Positions 23,416-36,165 are shown, numbered from the stretch's first letter. The stretch: DNA of 64,000 nucleotides from Sinonovacula constricta (GCA_007844125.1 CM017567.1:5163308-5227307), one strand, 5' to 3'. Numbers and translations are program-made. Notes: generated by a model from the letters alone, not told the origin.

Positions 23416-26089
23416 ATAAATTAAGTCACAGAAAGTGAAATACGTAGAATTTTAATAATTGCGTTTTTTTTATTGATTTCACTAAATACAATCTGAGTAA
23501 AATAAACGAAAGAAAAAATATTTTAATTGTTGCATGACATAATACCAATACTTTTACTGACTATTGTTGTCTCTCTATCTTCTTCTTTTTGTTCCTTTGA
23601 AAGTGAAAAAACAATATCTATAAAAGGGTTTGTCAAGCAACAGTTATACACATAGATTTTAATAAATGACATACGATTTTATTGCAAGTGGTTATTTTCA
23701 ATTTATAATTTTCAGTGCATTCTACTTCAGGCTTCCCCGAGGTAAATTTCAACAATAATTGATCTCTTACTTGCAGAACGTATAATTCGTATCACATTAT
23801 CTAAAATCCCTACTCTTTTAAAAAAATCATTTAAGAAAGTGTTGTTCTAGCATTTACATCGGAAGATCTTCCTATACTTTCCAAAAAAAAAAATATGATA
23901 CCCTACGACAGTGAAAATTGCCCATTAAATCACCGTCAGAAATAGATTAAAATAACTTTATAAACTCATCACTGGTGTTGCTCCCTGATTGGCATTCTTG
24001 ATATATTGCATTTTATTACACAGATCGAAGGGAAATTGAAAGTGTTAAATTAAAGTATGAAATCTTATTTTGTTTAGAAGTGTCTTTGGCCAGAGGGATC
24101 TTAAACATTTCCCTTTCTTATTATCATTTTAAATTTTGATCAATTTCACTGTTTTACTGGTGATTTTATTATAAATTCAATAGGTTGGCGCCTGTGCGAT
24201 ATTCTTTGCATAATTGTCGTTTAGGGCGTTGTTACAATTATAAACAGGTTAGTAATACACGTTTTCGGTACTTTTTTCATTTGAAGGTTGCGTTTTGGAG
24301 GACGTTTAATTTTGACAATGAAGCAATAGATATTTTTCAAATATTAATATGCTGAGAACTTTTGCCGATGCCCAGTTTTGACTGCTTATGTCTATGGGTA
24401 ATATCTATTAAAGGAACCAAAAGAAAGAAATATATTTGTACAATCAATACACTAATAAGGCGTGTTTTGAAGATTTTAAAAAGAATATGATACACTAGCT
24501 ATGCTTCATTGCCATTCATGTAAATCCAAACAACACACATAGTCCAGAGAAACAAATGTACGATATAAAATGTGTGCCCTTGCAAATTACTCGAATATTT
24601 GTCGAAACAATGTAAGTACTTTTAACACTAGAATAAAGAGTAATTTTGAATCTTAATATGTGATCAACCCAATCTAAAACAAAAGATGTTTAGTTTATGT
24701 TATTACATTGAATGACTCATAATCCATCACTGCTTCGCAAGATAAACTATGTCAATAGTAAAAGTCGCTGTATCATATGATTGTAGATTTCTGATTTTTA
24801 GACAGTAGTCTGTCGGAAAAACAGTATTCGTTAAAGAGCAAATTTATGAATATTCGATAAATAGATATTAACTTATTAATATTAATGTGTATGTGTTCTG
24901 ACCTTTTATATTAATCGAAGCTGCACCTTTCTAATGAGTGTTGATACCTGATAAGGAATATATTAAATGAAATTCGTATTACCTATTTTTGTAAAGTTCA
25001 CATAAGCACAAAACACATTTTTATGAAGAGCATGTGTTCGGTTCTAAACATCTAAACATATGTACTTTCATTTGTATAGAGTCTAGAGAATTTCCGGCAA
25101 AATAAACATTTATTGACTAGTAATACCTAAACTGGAGCTTTTTCTCTTATGTACAACAACTAAATACATTCTTACTTTTCGTGGAAGGAAGTAAAGTACC
25201 TTGCAGAAAAAAGTCCTTATATAGTCAAGCTATGCTGTGCTATGCTGTGTTTTCTTGGCTAGAACTTGGTTTCTCGACGCGCTAGACATGGCATTGTCGT
25301 AACACTACATTATTTTTGGCATCGTAATTGTTCCAATCACAATTCCCATGCCTCTCTAGGATTTAATAGACTGCGGAGACAATCATGTTTTTTTACACTT
25401 TTTCTGTTTAGTCAGCGTATAATAGAATATGCTTACAAAGGATATTTCGCTGTTGTATGTTGTTTCATTCAAACAAAACTTAAATATTTTTGGTAACCGT
25501 GCACTTGATTGGCATCGATATCAGGAACTTTTAAATAATCTTATATTTCTAACTATAAAGTCCAGTATCCGTACTTCATTGTGCTTATCCTTTTAAATCC
25601 ACGTAAGTGTTTGCAACACATTTTGTCAGGTACTAAACTAATTTTGAACTTGAATGTTGGAACAGTATAGAGACAGTGTGATCTAATCAAATTGCGATGT
25701 AAAAAAGAGGATATCAGTAATTTTCGTATTTTTTTAGAAAACAAATATAAGTGTAAACGCCTTAATATATAACAATATATTTTTTCAATATATGTGAGTA
25801 GTACCTGAAGGAACTGTTTATATATTTTTCATTTAATTGAACAATGCTGCTGCATTTGGTGTTTCTTCATATCACAGGAAGAGAGAATCTGATTGAGTTT
25901 TTCCGGTTGTTCTGTCGTCGCCTTTGTTCTAATGTTTGCGACTTTTAAATATGATTTAAACAGTCGCCGGTGCATCCAGGGCTGTTGGACTTGATGCCGT
26001 TGATATATCTGTCGTGATCAATGCCATAATCTTCTGCTTTATTCGTGTTCATGAAATAATGTTGGAGACGACTTACTAATGTTTGTTGA

Positions 26090-26640
26090 TAAGAATAAGA
26101 AAACAAGCAAAGGGTCCATGAAAATTATCATAAATATCAAAATTCAAACTACTCCTAGATAGGGCATAGAAAATAAATGTAAAAATGACAAAATCACAGG
26201 GACGAACATATCTCACAAAAATAAAAACCTACAGTGACAGCTATGGAACGGTCAGACAGAAATAGACCGACTTTGGTGTATAAGCCTACTTTGTGGGGTG
26301 CTCTAATTTCACACTTCCTGGGTTTTTTTCATCATGGTTAAAGAATGTAAATAAAGATGTCCTATAAAACTAACAGTAAGCAGCTGCATCGGTAGTTAAA
26401 ACTGACAAACATACAATTTACAAACAAAAAACCACTAATTATGATAAACTAATAACATGTGTAAAATATGTTCAGGACACAACAGCCTCGGCAACCTTCC
26501 GGTCCTAACGAGAGAGTCGTTTGAATTAAAACAGTCCAAGCAATGACGCACATCAAGAACTAGTCATTGACGTCATGCGATAAAAATGTAATGAAGTCAG
26601 ATGAAAGATAACACTTGTGCAGTTTTCTAAAGAAATTAAA
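26090..26640 (-). mobile_element. hairpin-family repeat, copy f
   Basis: Minus-strand copy related to 19730-20560, with the hairpin region as CGGTCTATTTCTGTCTGACC and flanks CCCAGGAAGTGTGAAATTAG and GCTGCTTACTGTTAGTTTTA. It sits exactly in the gap between segment copies 1 and 2 (26.01-26.69 kb). Confidence 0.75.
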
Positions 26641-27844
26641 GTAAATAAATAAGAAGCTTTTACTGCAACCTGGTTATGGTAAGTGCAAGTTACAAAGTCG
26701 TATACGATATAAACTACTTTACAGCATACTAATTATTGTCGTCAGGAAAAGAAAAGTTAAAACGAATATCAGTTGATACAGTTATACACTGACACTGATA
26801 CATACACTGAAAACATGTTCGATACATTAAAAAACGAACACTTAACAATGATAGAGGACAATGATAGAGGAATTTAAGACTCGCTCAGGCTCTATGCTGT
26901 ATAACCTAAGGCCAGTAATTACAAGTGTCCAAGGCACCGTTCCTAATATAATTGTCTATGTTTTCATTATTGTGTGTATTGAATCAATCAACTAATTTGC
27001 ACGAGACTGAACCGTTCGATGAATATAAATGTAGACTGTGAGACGCAATCTAAGCATCAGCCAATTTACACAGTAGAAAAATCAGCAGAATTTCATCAGC
27101 TACTCCTTCTTCCTTTATTGTTATTGTAATTGTTATTGTAATCTCTAAAAAGATAAATTTATCTTAGTAAAATGGTCTAATCAGAGCTTGATAAATTTAG
27201 CCAGTATTATTTCGGCGATAATAAATTGTCTTTGCATGTTCCTAGCAATGTTATGTAATGTAATTTTATTCAGAATATTTCATACAAATGAACGACGTAT
27301 TTTGTAAAATACACTCTTTAATTCTACAGATCCAACAAAAATGAAGTCCAATTTTATACGTATGGACGCACTAATAAGTGGTTTTAGATATACATATTTG
27401 GCTCAAACATTGGTATTCTCTCTCTTCTTGCGAGTTCAATAAGAATCCTGGTATCAAACCGAAAATCAAATGGAAACAGTTCGTTCATTAATAATTACGT
27501 ACCGGTAAGGACAATGCTATGAAATTGACTTCGTGAAAGATTTGATGGGTGTCGTAAGGTTGTTTATGTAAAATATTTAAATCGTAATCGTTAAAACAGA
27601 CAGTAGAAACTTTCGCAACTTGTCGTGCATTTCTGCATAGGCAAAACGTTACCGTAGGATAGAAATACTGATACTGTCTATTATGTATTGAATACAATAG
27701 CAAATAAGTTTTATCCTTTTGACAAACAAAATTTGCTGTTGAGTTTTTTTTACTCATCAATGTGTTTGAAGAGAAACTTTCTTTTGAGACAAATACGAAA
27801 ACGCTATTAAAGTTGAAATATCGCATCATTATTCTTTCCAACAC

Positions 27845-28080
27845 CCGGTACGGGAGGCCCCGGGTTTGATTTCGGGTCGCTTCATGCCAGTGTCATTTAA
27901 ATTTGTTCGATGTATTGCTACCGCCCATGCAGTTATAAGGTTAGTTCTACGAATGATCAACCCGTGTCAGGATAATGTGACTGGGTTTGATATTATGCCA
28001 GGTGTTCGCGGTAAGCTATACAAAGTTAAGGCAGCACTATGTATGCATAAAGTGGTCAACGTTTCTAAATATCTAAAATA
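27845..28080 (+). mobile_element. tRNA-derived SINE with conserved central domain
   Basis: The 5' side keeps the T-arm end of a tRNA-like head (GGGAGGCCCCGGGTTTGATT, then CGGGTCGCTTCATGCC). The body has TGATCAACCCGTGTCAGG, ATAATGTGACTGGG, ATTATGCCAGGTGTTCGCGG and AAGTTAAGGCAGCACTAT. This order is familiar to me from tRNA-headed SINEs common in molluscs, and a second fragment of the same body is at 62008-62157. The A-box half of the head is missing or too decayed to see. Confidence 0.68.
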
Positions 28081-28515
28081 CAGTTGGTTGGGTGATACAC
28101 ACAACAAACAACCCCGTCTCGCTAGTTCCTTTTTCAAATGCATTACAGCGACTCGACATTTTGTTTGTCACTTTAGCGGTTTGGGAGGAGGAAGACCTCT
28201 GATATATTTCTCGCTATAACCCACTGCGCTCCGCTAATCAAACGCGGATAGAGGCCAAGAATGTATAGGAGTTACTTGCCAGTGAGTGTAAACCTCGACC
28301 TGTTCAACACGCTGTCTTAAAGGTATTGCTGTGCAAAGTATATTGTTAACGATAGACCTTAACAAGGAATATCTCGTTAAACGAAAGTATTCATAAAATA
28401 AGCAGTTGCGCTTGAGTATCCACAAATGTATCCATACTTCAAATAAAAAAATAATAAATCAATAATAAATTTTGGGCCGATAAATATTTTTATTAACGCA
28501 TGTTAAGTTGCAGAC
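28081..28515. other. no recognisable feature
   Basis: A moderately GC-richer stretch (28.1-28.35 kb) follows the SINE and may be part of an older repeat. No gene is supported. Confidence 0.4.
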
Positions 28516-28544
28516 TACAGTACTGAAAATCATGAAATTGACAA
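28516..28544 (+). repeat. left terminal inverted repeat
   Basis: 29 bp. It starts with the 8-bp palindrome CAGTACTG after TA. The mate is at 32555-32583 with one mismatch (CATG against CACG). Confidence 0.75.
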
Positions 28545-28745
28545 ACGGAACGGAGTGGAAATGGAAATGAAACGTTTTTCGTTTCCTGTTGAAACGGAAA
28601 CGGAACGGAGTGGAAATGGAAATGCAACGGAGCGCTACAAACGCTTGAAACGGTGTAAACGGTATAAACGCTATAACCGGAGCGCTTGGAACGCTAGAAA
28701 CGGTAGAAACGGAAAAATCGGAATGCTCGAAACGGTAGAGTTATT
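28543..28745 (+). repeat. left AAACGG-rich subterminal array
   Basis: About eight AAACGG hexamers and many related GGAACG or GAAACG words occur within 200 bp. The array is purine-rich on the plus strand and far richer in CpG than its AT-rich surroundings. Confidence 0.85.
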
Positions 28746-29639
28746 TTCACTACCGCTTCAAACGTTTCTAGGTCACCCGATTATTTATAGTAACATTTCA
28801 ACCGTTTCTTGGTACGAAATAAATTTAAACGAACACAATAACTGGCTTCAATTTATCAACACAAACGCGCTTTTATATGTACTCTGCAGAAAGAAATAAC
28901 ATAAATTATTATCAAAAAATCGTATTTATCAAACTTGTACATTACAGTTCCGAAACCGCACGAGTTGTCCAAGTCATCGTGTACCGTTAAAACAGAAACT
29001 GCACTAAAAATCACTCCGCACGATAAAACACGCAATTTAACTATAATATTGCGTTTCTGTCGAAACTGATGTTTTAATTAATTCCAATGAATAGCTTAAC
29101 ATCCGCCTTGGATCGACATTCTTAGTCTTCATTGTTTGGCATATGAAGATAGTGTGTACACAGCTGTCATTACACGTATGCGCGCGCAATGTCGCAGCAT
29201 TTCCCGAGTTTGAATTTTCGCTAATTACTTTGTAGCTGCATGGTCCGTTCCCGGATCAACTACGCCAATCATTTTTGTGTGAACATACTTGCTTAAATTA
29301 TTTTTCATTTACAAAGAATGCATTGCGTGGTACAAAATAATGTTAGTTAATGAAATTAAACCTCAACCAAAAGAAGGTAACACATCTCATATAACACAAA
29401 AAACATAAAACAACTACACATAAAACAAACAAACAATGCTATGTATTATTGCAAGGTGTGACCCAATCAAGAACCAATAACATCCTCCCCGGCACTCAGA
29501 GCCAATGACAAGTATGATCCTAAAGTTCAACGTCTGAATAACCATAGATTGCCAAATAGTGCACGTATACAATCATCGATTGACAGTTAAATGAAACAAC
29601 CGTGATAAAAACTTACATCACGATAAATATTAAAGACAT

Positions 29640-29905
29640 AATAATCATTACCGCCATTAAATTCACCTGATCACACATGATCATCATCAGGATCCCATAT
29701 TACTTATATAATCACCACTAATCATCATCAAAAGCAGCATCACCGGCATCACGATCTACATCATAATCGTCATGAGCATCAGCATCACCGTAACCGTTAT
29801 TACCATTTACATTATAATCATAAACAGCATCGGTATCACCGTCATCATTATCAGCAGAAGCAGCAGTAGCAGCAGCAGCACAGTCATTTACATCATCATT
29901 ACTTT
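29640..29905 (+). repeat. degenerate CAT/CAN trinucleotide stretch
   Basis: Interrupted ATCATC, ACCATC and AGCAGC units give an imperfect three-base periodicity. Open frames over it are a result of this periodicity. Confidence 0.75.
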
Positions 29906-31794
29906 AGTTACAGGGTTATGGATATGTATTTTATTTTATCTTGCCTCTTTGTCAAGCAAAGTTTCTTCTGCTTCTAATCTTAATTGTTATATATCTTATA
30001 ATGAACAATGTTGTAAATTTGGACAATAGTATCAAAATTCCTATTTCTAAATGCATAGTTCCCATAATGCGCTGGAACATATATAGGATTAATCGGAATT
30101 CGTGGCCCGCGATTAAGAATCTGCATACAACTTTTGACTTTACTTGACTTGCAACTATTTGAATGAGGCCTGGCTACGGCTCATTTTCCCATTCATGTCT
30201 TGAATGTTCTATGCCAAAATGTGGTCTAATGAGGGCCCTACCGGGTACTTAATTTTTGTACCCATTTAAAGATAGAAATATATTAATTTAAAATATATCG
30301 TTTTGTAAATTGATATTATGTTTCTCCATGCGCGTGGGTAGGGTTCATGCCATCATAAAGTTCTACTCTAATTGAATCCCTAATTTTAAGACATGAGCGG
30401 ACACCCCAACTAATTAAGCTAATTGGCAGTTTTATGACACCTTGTTTGTCTAGTGGACAGGAAGTGTGACCATGTTTTGGCGTTATTTCCACTTCGCAAG
30501 AACACATGCATCCTCTATGCAGCTGTGTTTGAAAATGTCACCTTATGGCAGTCGCGTGGTTTATGACCTTCACCTTTTAAAGGGCAATATGCATTGACTT
30601 ACGCGAGGACAACAAAAAGGACAAAACACTAAGGTGCACGATATCTTTTTTTGCTCATAAAAGGACCTAACGCTATATTTAGTAGTACCCACAATGGTGC
30701 ACCCTTTCCCCACCCACTATTTTTTAGTTTAAGAAGAGGAAACGTGGATGTGGGGATTGGGGATTTCTTATAGTAAATACTACATTAATTGTCGTGTTTT
30801 TTTGTAAATAATGTTATCAAGAGAAGACACATCAAGGAACACAGTCTAATGTATATTTTCACCTCGTGTTTATTGCAAATGTATTATTTCAATGGCTCGC
30901 CTATTCTTTTGTAGTTAATCCATACCTTAAATATAAATAATACCTTTATAAAAGTGTTTATGATCATTTAAAGGACTAAAAAGTTTTTGTAAGGACATTT
31001 ATATAAGTAAAAACATGCGCAGTCTGACATATTACTACATAGTACAGTTTCCTCCCTCCACTATCATTCCTTTAGAACTTATATTTATGCCGCGAAGGTA
31101 AATCGTCAATAACGTTGCATATTTTTTCATAGCACACGCCGTTCACGCGTACTTACCATTTTTAATCCCTAAACAGTACCCAGCGTTCACACCCTCTCTA
31201 TCTTCTAAATGGCAGCTTGAAGACAATTATCGATCGATATCATGTTGCACAGTATTGAGAGAAATAATAGGTCGGTCAATTTGAAACAAAATAAAATCTT
31301 TTCGGCGACTTCAAATGATAGTGACCGGCGATTGTTTCCCAGAATATTCTTTGATGTTGCAGTGTTAGCCAGAGAGCCCTTCTCTCCAGAAAGAAATTAC
31401 ACCGCATCTAATGATTTATTTGTTCACCGCCTTTTTTTGTTACAACCTTGGAGAAATCACATTGATATAATAAGCGACTTCATGTTATAAGTGCGTGAAC
31501 AATATTGTTAACAGCCGTTAATTGGCGCTAATATGTGCAAACCGAAAACACAACAACACACACTTGTTTCTAAGAAAGTTGTTTGTTCTATGAGACTTTA
31601 TGTATGTGCCTGTTTTCGACAAAACAACATGTTCATGTTTATATGAGATAATCATTTTAACCATGAAATGTGACTGTAGTGAGTAATACTTATCTAAAAT
31701 TATTGGATATTACACGTTTCTATCAGCGAGACGTTAAATCTAAAGTCCGCCATATAACAAATATCGGAAAGGGGCAAACATTCGCCTTTTTATT
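29906..31794. other. no recognisable feature
   Basis: Interior of the inverted-repeat-bounded interval. No transposase-like motif was found on either strand by reading. Confidence 0.45.
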
Positions 31795-31925
31795 TTGGCA
31801 GTGGGGATGGGGGTAAACGCTGGGCCTTTTTATTTGAAGGACCTTTTTATTTGAAGGGGAGAGGGGGTGGCAAACGTCCGGTCTGCACTTATAGGGGCGG
31901 GGGGCAAACGTCCGGGGGCAAGTTT
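31795..31925 (+). repeat. G-rich stretch with repeated AAACG motifs
   Basis: Runs of 4-6 G alternate with CAAACGTCCGG and TTTTTATTTGAAGG, each of which occurs at least twice. The loops are longer than the usual G-quadruplex limit at most places. Confidence 0.7.
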
Positions 31926-32369
31926 TAAAAAAAATTGTGTGTGATATCGTCTTATTTTAAGGTCGGATCACCATTACGCTTTTTTTGCGGATTAACACGT
32001 CACAGAGAAGTAACTTTTTAGAATACTGGGTGTGTGTGGACCATATTTGAAAGTTATTTCTTGTTTGTTTATTCCGGGATATGACGTCTGGCGAAGACAA
32101 GTAGGTAGGCATCTTCTCAATACTGCACTCCCTGAATTTTGAGGATTATTTGCAGGTGCTGGTTGTTAAGGGTATTTTTTGTCTGCAATTTCCCTCCGGG
32201 TTACTGACACTGAATATCCTTGTCGCAAACAATCTACTGCCGATTCCTTTTTATGTGATGGAAGACTTTTGCCTCTCCCTAGAATGTTTACTTCTTTCGT
32301 CATTTTGCAAACACACCGGAAGTACTTTACCCTTAGAAATTTATTAAACGAAATTTTTAGTCAAAATAG

Positions 32370-32550
32370 GAACGGAGCGAAACGGAACGCTTGAAACGGT
32401 AGAAACGGAAGAAACGATAGAAACGCTGGAAGCGTTTGAAATGCAGCGCTGGAAGCGAATAAAACGAAACGGAAACGCAACGGAAGCGGAATGGAAACGG
32501 AGCGGCAAACGCTTCCAACTGAAATGGAAACGAAACGGAGTGGAAACGGG
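32370..32550 (+). repeat. right AAACGG-rich subterminal array
   Basis: About seven AAACGG hexamers on the plus strand, mixed with GGAAGCG and GAAACG words. The word order CTTGAAACGGTAGAAACGG is close to words in the left array. Confidence 0.85.
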
Positions 32551-32554
32551 AAAA

Positions 32555-32583
32555 TTGTCAATTTCGTGATTTTCAGTACTGTA
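32555..32583 (-). repeat. right terminal inverted repeat
   Basis: Reverse complement of 28516-28544 with one mismatch. It ends CAGTACTGTA. Confidence 0.75.
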
Positions 32584-34529
32584 CCTCACAAAGTGAATCA
32601 AAATCATTACATCATTATATATCATTATATCATTACAACTTTCAATTTAGCCATCATTTAAAAGAAATAGACGCACGGTCTAAACAACATCAAATTTCAT
32701 TAAACCAAGACAGTAATAAGTTTTATACGGGTGTTTTGGAGAAGGCATTTTCATTCAAATGGCCAGGTTCTTGTCTTTTACATCTATCTGAGAAAGTTCA
32801 TAATTGTCCGAATGGTAAGCAACGAGCAGTACTCGTTCAATCATTAAGAACAAAGAGCGTTTTATCAAATGGCATTACTATACAATATAAGATAAGGTCA
32901 TTAGGAACGAAGTAGACTTGAACATCTTTACTTCATGGACATTTCTTCAGACGAACATGGTTCTCCGATAAATTTAAGTTATAAATCATTGTTTATGAAG
33001 ATTATTATTAATGTTCTATCGACAGCTTAGCGTGCGTGAACAGTATTAAAAGCTTTAGAAAGAGTATTTAGTTTAAAGCAACGCTTTCATGAACGTCTGT
33101 GATATTGTTTGATGGCATGCAATATTTCGTTTATGCGACTAAATAAATAATAATCTACAACATGAAATAGATATTTCGGCCAACTAATGCTGTTTAAAAT
33201 TTAAAGAAAAATATACATAATCTATGCTAAATAAATGTGTGTGTGTTTGTCGTATAAACAGAAATATAGCCTATCATATGTTCAGATTATAACTTGTGAT
33301 GAGCATTTATAGCAAATCACGACGTTCATTTGGCCTCGCTTAATATGATTTTGATAAAGGCATTTTTATGTTACATGTAAATACATTTATGTTACATACA
33401 TTTATGTTGGTTAGTCTGTAAATTCTTCATTTCTGCCACAGCCAATTCACATACTTTGTTCAAAGATGTATTTCTTTTTAAATTAACGTTGTTGTTTTTT
33501 TAATATTTTCCCTCTTGTATTTTTAACATTCTGTTTTTCAAATATGGTAAATTAATTGGGGTTTTCCTAATGTTAAATTATAGGTATATTCCAAGTCCGT
33601 GGTTTATAGCCTTATCACAGAACACTGTTGTTTTTTCAATTTACATTTTGCTAAAATATTTGCATACAAATATGAAATATGCTGCTTTTTTATATTGGGT
33701 AAAGATTTTCCTAACCGCACACAACTGACTGACGCTTTGATGTCTATTGCGATGTTTATCTTAGCGCAATGAGTTTAAGGGCATTATTTGCAGACATTAA
33801 TCAAATATTCACGTTGTATCAGAAAGTCAAGCTTTGCTTGTTTTTGTGAAGTGAAAATTTTTTAAGTGGTCATTACGCAAATGGAACATTATCTCAATTT
33901 ATAGGAAACATGCCGGTGTTATTTAACTTTTCTGATCAAACTTAACATTGAGTAAATGTTGTTTTAACACTCAATTAGTGTTTTAAATTGTGGAAGTGAA
34001 TGCTTTAAACATTCGTCATATCGCCTAATTGAATTACAATAAACTATTTTAAACCCGTTGATTCTTTCTAAATGCTGCAATTCATTTACCAATTAAATCG
34101 TGTTTTGTACAGACAAATGAATGTCACTTTACATGTAACCCTCAGTGTAAAGAGCAAACATGGCTTTGAAGCGGTAAACACTGCACATTCATAAATGTGT
34201 ATGATATAATGATTATATAATTACAGTTTGCTATAATGGACAGCAGCTACGATACAGCATATCGGGTTAAAACAGCCGCTTATATAGAGTTAACTTGTAG
34301 GTGGCGTCATAACGGGAAAAGTGAATTGTGCGCAGTTAGCAACAGTAACTAAATCACATTTTCACTGTATCGAACCACCATCAGAACAGTCGTTTTCTTT
34401 CGGTTTTGTTGGTTTAATATATATTATTATATTTCAAGTGAACAGAACTGTATGGATTTCCAAAGTCTATGATAATAAAGCCTTAAAAGGTCTAAAAGTG
34501 TTAGACACGGAAGAATTTTGAGATTGAAT

Positions 34530-34784
34530 CGTTTGAGCAGCCTAGTCGCTCTTCTGTCGACTGACCGTTCCAAAGCGGTGGTTTTGTTGTTCTTGTTTTC
34601 GTTTGTTTATTTGCTTGCTTGCTTGTTTTTTGTGGGTTTTTTTGTACCTCTGTCTCTACTTAATCAAACTTTAATATATATGTATTTTTGAAATTATGTT
34701 ATGTCTCCTCTGAACGTTTTGGCATTTTTACATGTTAACTTTTTACATATGTACCTTTGTCTGCTGCTTATTCAAACTTTAATC
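34530..34784 (+). mobile_element. hairpin-family repeat, copy g
   Basis: GTCGACTGACCGTTCCAAAG is followed by pyrimidine-rich sequence, CTCTGTCTCTACTTAATCAA and CTTTGTCTGCTGCTTATTCA. It is directly followed by copy h in the same orientation. Only the right half of the hairpin stem is intact. Confidence 0.65.
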
Positions 34785-35095
34785 TTTGTGTGATTACTGT
34801 TAGTTGTTTAACTTTGACGGGGTATTTTTATTTACACTGTTTGTTTGATAGAAAAACCTTCAGGAAGTGCGAGGTTGGAGCGCTACAAACCAGGTTTAAG
34901 TACCCCTGTCGGCCCTTTTGCCGACTGATTGTTCCAATGCGGTAACGGATGGTTTTTCTTTTTGTGTGTTATGTCTCGTCTCTGTGTTTTGTCACATTTA
35001 CATTTACCTTGTTTGCCTTTGTCTACAGGTAGATAAAAATTAAATATCTGTGGAAATTTTGATAGGACCGTTTCTTTTTTATCTTATAGGAACTT
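34785..35095 (+). mobile_element. hairpin-family repeat, copy h
   Basis: Contains CTGTTAGTTGTTTAACTTTG, AGGAAGTGCGAGGTTGGAGC, the perfect stem-loop GTCGGCCCTTTTGCCGAC, GTTATGTCTCGTCTCTGTG, GTTTGCCTTTGTCTAC and GATAGGACCGTTTCTTTTTT. It closely matches the minus-strand copy at 19730-20060 over about 300 bp. Confidence 0.82.
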
Positions 35096-35919
35096 GTGCT
35101 GATATACTTTTGAAATTATTAATCTATCCTCGTCTTGTGTACAAAAAATGACCATTTATTTAATAAACATCTTTGGAGCATTAAGCCTAAAAGCAGATAT
35201 TAAGCAAACATTGGGAAAAACTTGCTTAATGCATAATCCTTAGAAATTTTGAGATCATTCTAAATAACAAGGCCACCAAAATCATAACAAACCCAATTTC
35301 TCCTGCTAATAAAAAAGTAAAGTTACAAGATCGGTTGGCTGTACAAATTAACAATTATAGCAGTAAACATTATACCCTGAACAAGAGGGGTTTTTGTTCT
35401 TAATGTTATAACTTCGATGACTAGTGCACTATATGAAAATTGTATCATAATGTAGGATAAGAAAATTATATCGGCTTGTGCAACATTTTTAAGATCATGT
35501 AATGGATTTTGAAAAGACGATGACGAAGAAAATACCATTTGAAACATGTCTGTGCGCTTTATTATAATTTGAATATACAATATAGTGTACATTGTTTTAA
35601 AAAGCAATAGAGGAAAGTAATAAAGGAAAGAATCCTGGACCAGCGTTTCAGACAGATCTTAAAACTGACTTCAGCAGATACCTCTGAAGAGCAATATTTG
35701 TTTTGAATTGGCTGCTAACAATGATTTATCACCTATGGTGAACCAGGCCTTGCATCAGAGATAATACACACATTCATCTCGTCTGGAAAAGTCCCATAGG
35801 AAAAAAAATGTCAGTATGGTTCCATAGAAGTTTCCTATTACGTTAATGTTAATGTGTTGTGGCTAATTTGCCATATAGGTAGTGCTTTTTGATACACATT
35901 GAATATTTACATATCAAAG

Positions 35920-36165
35920 ATGGGGCCGTAGTGGTAGACTCGCCGATTTCTAACTCAACTAACTCATTTGCTTCTCACCGAGTGGGTTCGAGTCCCGTTC
36001 GGGGCGAAGGATTTAATGTGGGAATGTCTACCGGTAGTCTTCCGGTGCGCCGTTGGTACTACCAAGACATTTGTCTGAGGTCTTCGTCCACCAAAAAACT
36101 GGACGTCGATGTAAAGATCATAATTTGTCGCTGCAATGTATTTCAAAACAAAGCAAACAAACAAA
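35920..36165 (+). mobile_element. intact tRNA-derived SINE with target-site duplication
   Basis: 246 bp with a tRNA-like head. The A-box-like TAGTGGTAGAC is at 35929-35939, and a perfect B box GGTTCGAGTCC is at 35985-35995. The tail contains CAAA units (AAGCAAACAAACAAA). It is flanked by 11-bp direct repeats ACATATCAAAG (35909-35919) and ACATATCTAAG (36166-36176), one mismatch. The paralogous place near 18115-18135 carries the uninterrupted site. These are the hallmarks of LINE-mediated SINE insertion. Confidence 0.88.

Larger units (their letters stand above)
13870..26010 (+). repeat. ancient tandem segment, copy 1
   Basis: A series of blocks matches 26690-41290 in the same order and orientation: 13.87-14.53 with 26.69-27.49; 14.93-15.06 with 33.10-33.24; 16.06-16.56 with 33.69-34.20; 16.96-17.33 with 34.53-35.17; 17.81-18.45 with 35.61-36.43; 22.59-22.63 with 37.03-37.08; 23.11-23.41 with 37.46-37.74; 24.66-25.10 with 38.96-39.20; 25.27-25.53 with 39.51-39.79; 25.82-26.01 with 40.92-41.28 (kb). 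Identity is moderate by eye, so the duplication is old. Copy 1 has extra sequence at about 18.7-22.55 kb, including two copies of the hairpin family. Apart from listed elements, the stretches at 18.5-19.7 and 20.6-21.8 hold nothing I recognise. Confidence 0.78.
28516..32583. mobile_element. 4.07-kb candidate transposon with 29-bp inverted ends
   Basis: The left end 28516-28544 and the reverse complement of 32555-32583 match at 28 of 29 positions (both begin TACAGTACTGAAAATCA and end GAAATTGACAA). Both ends could be flanked by TA, as in TA-targeting DNA transposons. Just inside each end lies a CpG-rich array of AAACGG/GGAACG words. No transposase is readable in the 3.6 kb between, which holds a degenerate CAT-rich stretch (29640-29905) and a G-rich stretch (31795-31925). 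It is probably non-autonomous. Two unrelated insertions in opposite orientation are the alternative, but that does not explain the same-strand arrays. Confidence 0.55.

Noticed and set aside
28555..28899. 114-codon open frame rich in Lys/Arg/Asn
   Set aside because: Its first two thirds are translation of the AAACGG-rich array. No domain.
30316..30507. 63-codon minus-strand frame with several Cys/His residues
   Set aside because: No zinc-binding spacing that fits a known motif, and it lies in a probable mobile-element interior.
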